Shown piece after piece: positions 46,274 to 58,051 of a DNA stretch of 64,000 nt (its first letter is position 1; every line of letters begins with the position of its first letter). Below the pieces are notes generated by a model. The model was not told the origin of the DNA and ran no database searches. It saw only the letters and a program-made list of their open reading frames with translations. The stretch comes from Chrysomallon squamiferum (lineage: Eukaryota > Mollusca > Gastropoda > Neomphalida > Peltospiridae): contig CM022678.1 of assembly GCA_012295275.1 (NCBI GenBank), positions 18,401,978 to 18,465,977 of the forward strand, read 5' to 3'. Made by a program: the position numbers and the translations under genes.

Positions 46274-48420
46274 TACTGTTTGTGGGTTTGCTAAAATTTT
46301 AGAAATAAAAACTGCTCTGGGTATTAAACTGTTCATAATAAAATAAATGAAAAGTAAAACATTAAATCAAGGTGAAAAACATTTTGAACAAGGATGATAT
46401 GTTTGTCAGTTATACCAAGCATACATTTGAGTGTATTCTAAAATTTTAAAAATAAAACAGTTCTGGGTATTTGTGTGTTTATATTAAAATAATATTTTAA
46501 AAAGTATAACATTAAACCAAGGTAAAAAAAAGAATTTTTAACATTATATAGTTATTAGCAGTACTAAACATACACTTAAGTATGTGCTTCTGTGAGAAAT
46601 ATTGGAATTGACTATGATTATTATCAGTGTAACAGAAAAAAAGAAACGAGAATCTGTCATTTTACAAGATGGTGTCTTGCTGTTTAGCCTGTTCAAGTGT
46701 CGCTAATTGTAGCTTGTAACAATCCAGATAGATTTTTGAAGAAAGTACAGGATGTCATATGTGAAATTTTCTTTGTCATTTTCTTTTTTAATTTTAAAAC
46801 AAAAGGGATCATAAATTAATGATAGTCAAATGTGTAATATTCAAGTGAAAAATTCTGTGAGGAAAATTAATATTGTTAATTTTATTTAATAAAATTCAAG
46901 ATTTTGTTTAACCTCCTTTTTATATAAGAATATCAAATAAATTTGTTTAGAATTTCATTTTTCTTCAGAATAAATCTCTTTAATACAGAAGTAATGATTT
47001 ATTTCATTTTATCACTAACAAACAAAAAGCTTTTTGGAACAGAGCTGTATTTTCTTGGATAAATTACTCATTATTTGCTTACAGAACAGATTACAAATAT
47101 CCCAACTTACTGTTCTGGTGTTCAGCTCCCAGTTTACATTTAAAGGGTCCATTTTGAAATCAGTATACCTACAAAAAACAACATATTATTGTAATTTTGT
47201 GTTGACATATAGCAACACCACTGGTTTTTTTTTCTATATATAATATTAATAAAAAGAATATAATAATTTCTTTACCTAAAAATAATATTGCAGTGTTTTC
47301 TATATCTATACTATATATTATTGCAGAGTTTTAAAATGATAACTGTTAGCTTTTTCAGTGACTTGATTAAAAAAAAAAGTAATGGGAACAACATAATAGG
47401 AGAAAAGAGTAATATTTTCTGTACTTATTAAAAATATTATTGCATTTTTGGTTACTGAAAGAGTTAAAATGATTACTATGTTATCTGTTTCTGTGATAAA
47501 GAAATAGAAAACCACAGAAGGAAAAAAGTGACAACAAACAGCAAAAATGCAAACTTTAAAATATAAAATAATTTAGTTTTATATGCATGATATAAACCGA
47601 AATTTACTTATTTATTATTGATTCATAAAATAAGTAAAAAAACATAAATGTACATGATAGTTTTTCTTTTTCTACTGTTTATTTAATAGTAAATTCTAGA
47701 TAACAGCATTATCAACAGCAATTTATTCATAATACAGTAGTCAGTACATATTTATATATAATTATTGTCACAACTTTTCTGTTGTTATTATTGTTTATTT
47801 AATACTAAGCTACAAGCTATCCCAAATGTAAAGATACATTCATTCCAAAAGTTAATATTTATATTTTACTATTCAGTTCTTTATTTATTTACTTTCTTAC
47901 AAAACACTTAAAAAATTATTTGTTTTTGTTTATTTTATTCATTTACACATTTTTACTTTATTTTTTAATACTAAAATATTTTTTTTTATCTAATTTCCTA
48001 ATTTTATGTATTTAATAAATGGATTACTTTCTGTAAGCCTGGTCATGCTTCAGCCCCTGTTTCATTATTCTTGTATATTTTAAATACATTTCCATAAGAA
48101 AATTAATTCCAAAGAGTTCCTTATTTAATACAACTTAATTTGTAAAGATGAAGATGGACAATTAAATATAAATATGGTTAGAGGTAACCAGATAAATATA
48201 AACTACACAAGGATTGAAATATGAATAAAATATTTTCAGCAATGGCGAGTTTCCAACCTCAAAACCTTACGCCAGTTTACTCTAACTTCTAGAGTAGAAT
48301 GAGATCAAATATCAGTTTATTTTGTTACGGTAACTTGTTGAAAAAAAACCAAAAAAAACCTAATTGAAAATCCGAACATAAAGCGAAACAGGGAAATAGG
48401 TAAAAATTACAAATGAATAC

Positions 48421-48452
<32 letters not shown>

Positions 48453-48953
48453 TCGTAAAAAACAAAAATGGTCGATCACGCTGAATGAATAGATTATTTA
48501 AATGAAACATTTAGACCTGTCTGCTTTCACATTATGCTTTGTATTTTACAAACAGCTTCCATATTTATTGTTTAATAGCTAATTCAAGTGAAGCGGGAGT
48601 GCCCGATTAGTGAAAAATAACCACTGTGGAACGATAACTCTCTATGATCGTCTGCCGTCACAAACATCAACATTAACTATTCATGAACCATAACTCTTAC
48701 TCAGGAATGATCTCATGTTCATCTATCTATCAACTGAATCAGGCATAAAACATAATATTAATCTCAATAAGCCTACCTCTATTAAGGTCTTCATAGAAAA
48801 AGAACACTTTATTGAACAGATAATGCAAAGATAATTTAGATATCTCCTGAAATAAATTTTTGTAAACAACCTCAAAATACCGATACACGGAAAATGGATT
48901 TTTGAAAACTTTGAAATGCAATATGTTTTACACTATTGCAGATATCTTCAAAA

Positions 48954-48991
<38 letters not shown>

Positions 48992-49146
48992 TCTGGGATT
49001 GGTTTTCTTTTAATTGGTATAGAATACATCTTCATTTGACATTAAAAACAACAACAACAAAACAAAATAATAATAATAATAAAATGTATTAGCATTGCTA
49101 ACAAATATAAAGTTACTTACAGAGAAATATAAACAAATTTACTATC

Positions 49147-49218
<72 letters not shown>

Positions 49219-50328
49219 CGCATGGTTTGAGAAAAATACTGATTCTAAATAATTATTTCGAACATTAAATATATTAAATACGAAAAAATCAACATGCCTA
49301 TCCTGGCATATGTTAGTTGTTGACGCAATCATTATAATTCGGTTAATTTGAAGTATGTGTCAAGAATATTTACATAAAAAAAAAAAAGAAACGACAATAT
49401 ATCAATATATACATACATACATAATTATACAACGAAAGTCTAAATGTGTCTGACAGTGTCAGTGACTTGGAATGAAAACAGGAACTGAAAAGAAGTCAAA
49501 CAGGTCGAGACTTCCGGTGATGGTAATACACAAGTTCGCCATTAGCAAAACATGTAAACATAATTGAGCGTATAATTAAAAAAAAAGAGAAAAAAAAAAA
49601 AAAAAAAAAAAAAAGAAAGAAAAAGAAAACAATAACAACAACAAAAAAAAAAAAAAAAAAAATGAAATAAATAAAATATATGAAATAAAATAAAATTGAA
49701 TGAATAAAATCAAAGCAAAGTCAAAATCAATTACTGATTTCTGTAGAAGCTGTTTGTACGTTACTGCTAAATGTTACCGAGTATAAAATTGATTATTCAT
49801 TATTTTACGCACCTTATAAACAACAACTTTATGGATAAATCGAAGTGTGGTCGTGCAGAACAAAAATATATTGACGTTTCATAATTCTTTTCATGAGTAA
49901 AAAATAAAATCATAAATATTTCCGTGTGATTTAATATATATATATATACATGTAAACCTTTGCTAATAATAAAATATAACAAGAATGTAAAGGAAAAACA
50001 AAATAATAATAGAAATTAAAATTTGCTTTATTTTATCATATATCATTCACTATAATAATAATAATAAAAAAAATAATAATAATGGTAATGATAATGATAA
50101 TGAAAAAACAAATTAAAATAAAAATAAAACAATATAAAATAGGTAATTTCTGTTTATATATTTCTATTGATATATATATATATATCACTGAAAATTTATA
50201 TTCACAGACGATAAAGGAAAATAAACCCAAACAAATCAGCAAGGGCAAAATAAAAAGAAGAATATTAACAAGAGTATAAACAACATTTCTGTTCACTGAA
50301 AGATGAAAACGGAAAAAACGAGAAAGTA
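46274..50328. other. GEMIN7 3' flank and gene-free spacer
   Basis: It starts with the GEMIN7 3' UTR and a diverged duplicate of it (46,289-46,385 against 46,437-46,540, both with AATAAA-type signals). The rest is AT-rich with A/T runs (48,424-48,452; 48,960-48,988; 49,580-49,662) and a GA tract (49,149-49,214). No coding exon is recognised. Confidence 0.6.
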
Positions 50329-50520
50329 CTGGGTTGGAACAAAAGATTGTAGCATTATTCACGTAATTCAATAGATGTCGCTTGAAAACTTTATTTTTTT
50401 ATCTTTTTTTTTTCAGTGACAGAAAAAGATGAACGAAACGGCACATATGTGGTTGAATAATTCTTTGAATCTACTTTGAATCTCAGTTAAACAAACGTTA
50501 TAAACCTTTCTTCCAACCAA
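50329..50520. mobile_element. Short mariner-like MITE (192 bp)
   Basis: It is flanked by TA on both sides. The left end CTGGGTTGGAACAAAAGATT and the reverse complement of the right end TTGGTTGGAAGAAAGGTTTA match over the GGTTGGAA core and beyond. Inside is AATAGATGTCGCTTGAAAAC, similar to a motif common near mariner ends. There is no transposase ORF, so it is non-autonomous. Confidence 0.55.
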
Positions 50521-51803
50521 TACAAACACACCCAATGACTATGAAGTTTGCAAAACGTGTTTGTATATTTGTTCATAAATAATGCTCTTTAATAAAGAAT
50601 AAGACAGTTATTTCAAAGTATATATATATATAAATAAAAAATGTCTTCTTTTTTGTTGTTTTTTTTTGTTTATTTGTTCAGACGAAAAAACTTAATCAAG
50701 AAATAATAAGAACTACAATCACTTTGAAATATACGTATTTTGTGTAGTTTGTTTTGTTTAAGGACCGAGAACATACTTCATGAAGAAAGAAAAAAAAAAA
50801 AAAAGAGTTAGGCTTACTTCAAAGTATAACGGATTTAATTAGGCATTTTAAGATAAACAGCTGGCGTAGGAGCGGGCATAGGAGCGGGCGAAGGAGCAGT
50901 CAACCCCCCACCCAGAGATTGCCCACCAGCCGTTCACGTCATTGACACATTTTCAGTTATCATAGACTGGTTATAATTATTTGAACGCTTTAACATTATT
51001 CTAAATAGACTGGTAAATTTTCGGCTAGTTAACGAACAGAGATTATGCGTTGACAAAAGCCCTTACAACCCCCCTATCACCCACCCCCGTCTGATGTTCT
51101 CATTTAGGTAGGGATTCGTGTTGTGGTAAATGTTTTATTTTATTTTATTATTATTATTTATTTTTTTTTTTTTTGTACAAAATGTAGCGCTTTTATTTGC
51201 TTCTGTTATTAAAAGACGTATAAACATTTTGTGAATGAAACAATTAACAAAAGAGCATAACCAAAGAATATGTATAGATTATTTTATCAAACGAAAAATT
51301 TAACTAGAAACAAATAACAACCTGAAGCAGTTACTTAGAGTTTTACAATATATATTTAGATTAATTATTACACTACAATAGGGTTATTTTAACTAAAAAT
51401 TTGTTCTAGCTCAACAAAATATATTTCCGCGACGTTTTAGATAATTGATAATAGCCATTATCTATTCACTTTAATATTGAATAAAACAACACTCAGAAGT
51501 AGAATTTAAAAAAATAATAATAACAATAACAAAAAAAAGAGAAAAAATAGAACTAATAAACGAATACAAAATTGAAAAAAATCGATATTGGTTATTTGTT
51601 CTGTACATATTTACTAATTATAAATGAAAACTGTTGTTCTCTGGTTTTGATTTTTTGTTTCACACACACACACACACGATTACTATATATGAAATATAAA
51701 TATAAATAATTTCAATAATAACAACAAAATAAAATAATTATAAATGAAAACTTTTGTTCTCTGGTTTTGTTTTGTCTTCTTTCCTCTGATTTCAAACTAA
51801 ATT

Positions 51804-51894
<91 letters not shown>

Positions 51895-53395
51895 TAATTA
51901 TAAAAAACAAAACAAAACAAAACAAAAAAAAATCCCTCAAATAATGAGAAAACATTACTCTATCGGATTAGTAGGAAAGTAATAGAAGACTTTAATTCCA
52001 AAACTCGATAAACACCAAAATCAAATAATTAAAAAAAAAAAGCCACCGAAAGTTCAGCTTTTGACGGCTGTTCAACGCCACATAATCCTTTTCATCAAAA
52101 TTCTTTATCTGCCGCTGATCTACGCAGTAGACTATAGACCTTCGTTACATAACACGATAATCTCCAGAGCAGAAATAGTCATTTCTATCAAAACAAAGAA
52201 AATGGATTTATCGCGTTTTGGAACCAAACACTTCATTTATTATAAGCACCAGAAACAACATAAAACATATTACAACCACTGCTGTGTTAATTAGACAGTG
52301 GTTCCACCAAAGGGATCGATCCTATGACTCTGCGAACATCGAATGGATCAGCCAGTGTTTTAACAGCTATTAATATTAAAATGTGTTTAGTATATGTCGT
52401 TAAACTTGCATTCGTTCAGCTTTCTCTTCCTTCTTTCTGTCATTCATTTATTCCTTCTGTCATTCTTCATTCATTTTTATACCGTATCCAGTAATATAAA
52501 TGAAAACATATTTATTATGGTTATGATTATGATTATGATTATTATTATTATTATTATCACCTTTGTTATTATTATCATTGTTATTGTTATCTTCATCAGC
52601 ATCATCATCATCATCATCATTATTATTATTATTATCATCATCATCATCATTTAATATTTATTTTATTTATTTATTTAATTAAGTTATTTTATTTACTTCT
52701 TATTAATACTATTATACAATGATAAAAAGCAGTGATTTAAATATCATTAGCATAATTAGTTTTCAGTTATTACTTTTGTTATAATTTACTTATTTGTTTG
52801 TTTGATTGCTAAATTTTTTAAATTTATTATTTTTATTTTTTTATTTTTTTAATTTTCTTACTATTATCAATATTATACAATGATAAAAGCTGTGATTTGA
52901 ATATCAATAACACAGATACTCTTCAGCAATAACTTTTGTTGTGAAAATCAATGCCTATCCCAAGTAACACGAAATCACACTTGTTTTTCGATTAATTTAT
53001 TTTGAAGGTTATGAACTACATTGTCACACATATAAAGTTCTGATCTAAACCGGAAGCTGTGTCCTCCATTTTCCTTTTGTGCCGCGTGCAAATAGTGTAC
53101 AGTGAGGCTGAGACAAAAAACAACAAAACAAAACGAAAACAACAAAACAAGTTCTAGCATTAAATTTCATAAAAAGAAAAAAAAAAAAAAAAAAAAAAAA
53201 ATTATAAAAGAGACACTGCCTATAACTATTTTTAACTACTGGGGGGGGGGGCGTGTTTCATCATAGTTAGATGTAGCTAAGGCTTTCGTTACTATGGGCG
53301 TGGTTTGTCTTAATTTGATATATCGAAAGTGTTGGTTGTGAAGAAAACGTTTACTTTGTTTCGTTTGAACAGCAGAAGAAAAAGACTACAACAAC
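50521..53395. other. Gene-free spacer and upstream region of lectin gene 7
   Basis: It contains C-rich patches (50,905-50,915; 51,069-51,087), CA tracts (51,661-51,677; 51,807-51,888), a TTA/ATC stretch (52,530-52,650), an A run (53,178-53,200) and a G run (53,241-53,250). The last 150 bp before the gene 7 ATG include GGGCGTGG (53,295), a possible GC-box-type promoter element. No other gene is supported. Confidence 0.6.
52285..52415. mobile_element. Decayed tRNA-derived SINE candidate
   Basis: ACAGTGGTTCCACCAAAGGG, then ATCGATCCTATGACTCTGCG, resembles the reverse complement of a tRNA-type B box region as used in molluscan SINEs. It is followed by TATATGTCGTTAAACTTGCATTCGTTC, close to the tail type seen at 44,571. 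Both boundaries are uncertain. Confidence 0.4.
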
Positions 53396-53547
53396 ATGAG
53401 CTTAAATTGGATTTACCATTTTATCTTTCTGGCTTTTTTAACTAACGTTCTTGTCATTTTTGGTAAGTATATATATATGTAGGGTTTTTTCTGTCTTTCT
53501 TTCTTTCTTCTTCTTTTTCTTCTTCTTTTCTTCTTCTTCTTCTTCTT

Positions 53548-53578
<31 letters not shown>

Positions 53579-53865
53579 TTATTATTATTATTATTGTAAT
53601 ATTATTAACGAAGCTTCTTCATTTGTTTTTTCCTATCTCTCTCCATCTCTCTATCTCTATCTGTGTCTGTCTACTCACTCTCTCTCTCCTGTCTGTAATT
53701 TTATTTGTCTTTATTGTCATTTTTGTTTACTGTTCAGTATTATAAAATCACGCATAGACAAAACGAAAGATAGACAGATTTATTACCAGAACACGCACAT
53801 GCAGACACACACACTCACGCACACGCAGACACACACACAGACACACACACAGACAAACACACACA

Positions 53866-53922
<57 letters not shown>

Positions 53923-56129
53923 GACAATCACTGTACAAGGTGACAAGATGTGATGATTAGATAAATTTCTGTCGTTTCGGTCACAGAAAAACAACAACAA
54001 CAAAAAAAAAGAACAAAAAAAGAAGAAATTACAGCTTTCTTGGACGGAAATATATTTACTACGACACACACACACACACACACACACATACACACATTTT
54101 TATGTATTATTCGTAGTAGTTATTTCTTTATTGTTTAATTGTCGATTCAGGTTTTAAAAACAAAATTTAAATCAGTTTTCATCCAAAATGTAACAAATAA
54201 ATTATTGTAAATCTACTATTTTTCAGATTGGTGAGCTGAGATATAAAACAATTGCCTTCATTTAGTCTGTGTACTCTTACAAATTGCATAACAAAAGAAA
54301 TAACTGATTACTGCGAAGGTTAGCATTGCCCGGTTTATCGATTGTCCTGTTTATCGATTGTCCGGTCATTCGATCCTGAGCTGGATAAAACTGATACCCA
54401 AACTAGTGTTACCAGTTATTTCTTATATAAACAGAGAGATATACAAATAGATAAATATACAGTGGTACCTCGACTTACGAGTGCACCACCTTATGAATTT
54501 TCCGAGTTACGAGTATTCCGCAAAGGCGTTTTTGCTTTGAGCTGCGAGCCAAAATCCGAGTTCCGAGCTAACGAACAACACAACACCAACCAAAGATCCC
54601 GCGCCTCTCTCGTTTGTTTCACGTGTTTATCGCCGTTGAAACATCTCCGTTGTGTTGTGTTCGCCTTTTGTGCAGTATTTTGCCAAATTTCTTTTTTCTG
54701 ACCGTGGATTGAAAGAGAAAGTGAGTGCAAAGTTCTGTGCGGAGAAAAGGAGGGGATGATGTCCATTGAATTAAAGCTTCAATTCGTAGAGAGATATGAG
54801 CGAGGTGTGCATGTAGTCGACTTGGCTAGGCAGTACGAGCATAGTACTTCTACGCTATGCACCATACTGGAGCTGAAGGACTCGATAAAGGCTGTAAACT
54901 CCAGCCAAAGGCGTTAAAATAATTTGTCCTGATCTCCAAGATAAACACACTTTTCAAAACCAATTTAGTTCTTTATTATTATTATTATTTTTCATTTATA
55001 AATACATTTTTCTTATTTAAAAACACGTTGCAAAAAATGGGGTGTTGTTTTGGGGTGGCTGAAACGGATTAATGAGTTACGGAACGAATTAAACTCGTAA
55101 GTCAACGTACCACTGTATGTATGTATGCATGTATGTATGTATGTATGTATGTATGTATGTATGTATGTATGTATGTATGTATGTATGTATGTATGTATGT
55201 ATGTATGTATATACTAGATACATAGATTATACAGACAGGCTAAGTTTATATAAGACAGACTGGCAGATAAATGTCACATTTTGTTCTATACTTGCAGCGG
55301 ACGGATCCACTAACTTAGCTCTTGGGAAACCTACGAAGCAATCGTCTACGTACTATTTAACAGGCGTCTTTACATCTTCTTATGCAGCTGTGGACGGAAA
55401 TACTAATCCATACTTTTTAAACAGCTCGTGCACACATAGTTATGGAACTGAAAACCAATGGTGGGAGGTAGACTTGCTCGGGTTTTATTTCATTCAGACG
55501 ATTTCTATTGTCAACCGTGAAGACTGCTGCGGTAAGTCTTTACTAACAATAAAGTTTATTTATTTTATTATTATTATTGCTTTTATTATTATTATTATGA
55601 TTATGATTATTATTATTATTATTATTATCATCATCATCATCATCATCATCATTTTTATTATTTTTATTTTGGTATTTACTTCTATTTATTTATTAATTTA
55701 TCAATTATTATTATTATTTATTATTTTTTAAATAAGTATTTAATAATTTCATAGACAGCTATGTATATAATATGCATGTATGTGTGCATGTATGTCTATC
55801 TATATATAATACACACATATATAAAACACATAAATCTATTTTGCGATTAAACCTCAACCTTTGCTACAAATAAAGTCTAAGAGTACAAATATCCATTATG
55901 AAGAAATATTTAACATATTTAGTGTTATGTGTTTCTAACTCAGCGTCAAACAACGGTAATAGGCATTTATTCTGAAGCCAAAATAACGTCGTTTGAGAAT
56001 GAATGCCCAGTATTTCGTTCATAGAAGTAATAATGAAAATAGCAGCTGTATTAATATTAATTGTCGTTGTAATATTAATATTAGTACTAATATTAGTATA
56101 TTATTTTTAGTAGTAGAGGTAGCAATAGC

Positions 56130-56173
<44 letters not shown>

Positions 56174-56204
56174 CAGCAGCAGCAGCAGTAGTAATATCAT
56201 TCGT

Positions 56205-56235
<31 letters not shown>

Positions 56236-56652
56236 TCTATCTATTTATTTATTTATTATTTGTATCTTTATTTATTTATTTTATTTTATGTCTTCTACTT
56301 TTTCTTCTTCTTCTTTACATCAGGCTACAGATTACGAAACTTCACTATATTCACGTACGTTGAAAACAGCGCCCCCAGTGAGTGTATCACTTACACTGAA
56401 CCAGTGGCAAACGGGGAGACAATCTCTCTTCACTGCGGCAACGTAACACCTGCGAGATACGTAAAAATATTTCTTCCTCAAGGTTATCTATCGCTTTGTG
56501 AAGTGATGGTGTTTGGTTGTGACGCCAAATATTCTGGTGAGTTAAGAAACAAATATGATTTACGAAGTAGACAAGATAAAAAAAAAAATATATATATAGA
56601 TACATACACACACATGCACATTTTTCTTTTCATTTCTTTCTTTTGATGAATC

Positions 56653-56691
<39 letters not shown>

Positions 56692-57290
56692 TTAAATTTT
56701 ATTATTCTAATTATTATTATAATACAAACATTGCGCACAGTTTGAATGTGTTTAGTTAACAGACTGTAAAACAAACAGGAGACACTCAAATTTCAAAGGA
56801 TGGCAGAATGGGAAGCTATCGATTCTGAAAATATATAAAACAAAGTTCAGCTCTGACAGAAACTGACAAATGGATGACATGCTAAAGGTGGAAGCAACTG
56901 CCTCTTCAAAATCTCGTCTACAAGGATTAACTGAGAAATTACAGTCAATAAATCATCTGAGTGATGCTATCTGCATTTAACATAAAGTTCTTCTTCTTCT
57001 TCTTCTTCTTCTTCGTATTATTATCATTCTTATTATTTTCAGCTTCTTCTTTCCACGGAAACTTTGGACAGGTGTTTTCGCCGTCTGCTCAGATAGAAGG
57101 AAGATTTACAAAACGGCAGTGTTCACTGATGTGTAATGGCAGTCCTACTTGTTTTGGATTCAACTACTTAAACGCAACACAACAATGTCATCTTGTGTCT
57201 TTTCCCGTTCCAACGTCAACACAGCTGCAGTTTTGGGTCTTTTATCAACGTAAACCCTTACTTGAAAACACTCAGTGTTCGCTTCATTAA
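53396..57290 (+). CDS. Secreted F-type lectin with C-terminal PAN/apple-like domain, gene 7 (inverted, distinct signal peptide)
   Basis: Exons are 53396-53462 (67 nt), 55298-55531, 56324-56536 and 57043-57290 (762 nt; 253 aa). Junctions are phase 1: G|GTAAGT...GCAG|CG, G|GTAAGT...CAG|GC and G|GTGAGT...TTTCAG|CT. The signal peptide begins MSLNWIYHFIFLAFLTNVLV and is unrelated in sequence to the MKDFFSF type of the array. The lectin domain starts DGSTNLALGKP (consensus Gly, where the array has Arg) and has CTHSYGTENQWW, NREDCCG and YR, so H-x26-R-x-D-x4-R is kept. Exon 3 has HCGNVT and QGYLSLCEV. The PAN-like exon ends NTQCSLH and stop; a candidate poly(A) signal AATAAA is at 57446-57451. Intron 1 (1.8 kb) holds TTC, CA and ATGT microsatellites and a Tigger-like element. 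It is the most diverged of the seven copies and likely the oldest split. Confidence 0.9.
53496..53590 (+). repeat. (TTC)n/(TTA)n pyrimidine tract after the exon 1 donor of lectin gene 7
   Basis: TTC-rich from 53,496 to 53,577, then ATT repeats. It occupies the position that CT repeats fill in the six array genes. Confidence 0.9.
53776..54092. repeat. CA-rich microsatellites in intron 1 of lectin gene 7
   Basis: An interrupted CA/CAGA array at about 53,800-53,912 and a second CA tract at about 54,065-54,092. Confidence 0.9.
54460..55115 (+). mobile_element. Tigger/pogo-like DNA transposon deletion derivative (656 bp) in intron 1 of lectin gene 7
   Basis: Terminal inverted repeats are CAGTGGTACCTCGACTTACG at the left end and, reading inward from the right, CAGTGGTACGTTGACTTACG. 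A TA duplication flanks both ends (54,458-54,459 and 55,116-55,117), typical of Tc1/mariner-superfamily insertions. Inside is the N-terminal helix-turn-helix of a CENP-B/pogo-type transposase, but no catalytic DDD region, so the copy cannot move by itself. The element lies in the intron in the same orientation as the lectin gene. Confidence 0.85.
54756..54917 (+). pseudogene. Truncated pogo/Tigger transposase, N-terminal HTH only
   Basis: A 53-codon open frame starting MMSIELKLQFVERYERGV and continuing DLARQYEHSTSTLCTILELK DSIKAV, ending in TAA. It matches the N-terminal psq/CENP-B-type helix-turn-helix found in Tigger transposases (pattern ...VERYE.G..V.DLARQY..STSTICTIL). The second HTH domain and the catalytic core are missing, replaced by a short A/T-rich segment before the right inverted repeat. 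Transcription, if any, would be within lectin gene 7 pre-mRNA. Confidence 0.75.
55116..55208. repeat. (ATGT)n microsatellite beside the Tigger-like element
   Basis: About 23 ATGT units, with one GCAT interruption, start at the TA that flanks the transposon's right end. Confidence 0.95.
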
Positions 57291-57793
57291 AAACTGTTTG
57301 TACCTCGACTAAAGTTTGCGCAAAATTAGAATTTTTTGTTTATTTCTTGGATTCAGTGTTAGTGAACGCGACACGTCAAAGTGTTCAGCTGGCTAAAGGC
57401 GATTTGTTGAAATTTGTCTTTTACTAATTCATGTTTCGTACAGATAATAAAGAGAAGTGTATATATATATAATAATATGTGTCTTTCTCTTTCTCTCTCT
57501 ATGAAAGTAGACGTGTAGAATTCGACGGTGAATTTTGTACTTTTGTGTCCGGAATACAGCTCATGGAAGAAGAAATAATGTTTTATCTTTTGAACATTTT
57601 TTATATTTTAAAACACACACACACACATATAAAATCAGACATACACACACAAAAAAAGAATAATAACAAAAATGAAAAAATAAACACACACCCACATAAA
57701 AGAAAAAAGAAACCCATTTATTGGTCTATACATTCTTTACCTCTTTATGTGTGTGTTTGTGTGTGAGTGTCCATATCTATAATCTATTTCTAC

Positions 57794-57795
<2 letters not shown>

Positions 57796-57876
<81 letters not shown>

Positions 57877-57914
57877 CGTCCATCCATCCATCCATCCATC
57901 CATCCATCCATCCA
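57796..57914. repeat. (TCTA)n followed by (ATCC)n microsatellite
   Basis: About 19 TCTA units grade through a CCGTC junction into about 9 ATCC units; a compound tetranucleotide repeat 0.5 kb past lectin gene 7. Confidence 0.95.
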
Positions 57915-57952
57915 TATATGTTTGCTTAGCAAAAGCAATATTCACCGCTCAA

Positions 57953-57987
<35 letters not shown>

Positions 57988-58051
57988 ATAATAATAATAA
58001 AATTGACAATAATAATAACATTATAGAGAATGTTTGCATTATGAATGTGCG

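Noticed and set aside
52975-53160. 61-codon minus-strand frame with hydrophobic start, just upstream of lectin gene 7
   Set aside because: The hydrophobic part comes from a T-rich tract (TTTTGTTTTGTTGTTTT type). There is an acceptor-like site inside, but no recognised domain and no support from neighbours.
54342-54766. Frames of 119 and 91 codons on either strand within and before the Tigger-like element
   Set aside because: They span the transposon boundary and match no transposase domain; the HTH lies in a different frame at 54,756-54,917.
56387-56789. Minus-strand frames opposite lectin gene 7 exon 3
   Set aside because: They are shadows of the coding exon and of adjacent T/A runs.
57767-58026. 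Plus-strand frames rich in Tyr-Leu-Ser-Ile and Pro-Ser-Ile-His
   Set aside because: They are translations of TCTA and ATCC microsatellites.
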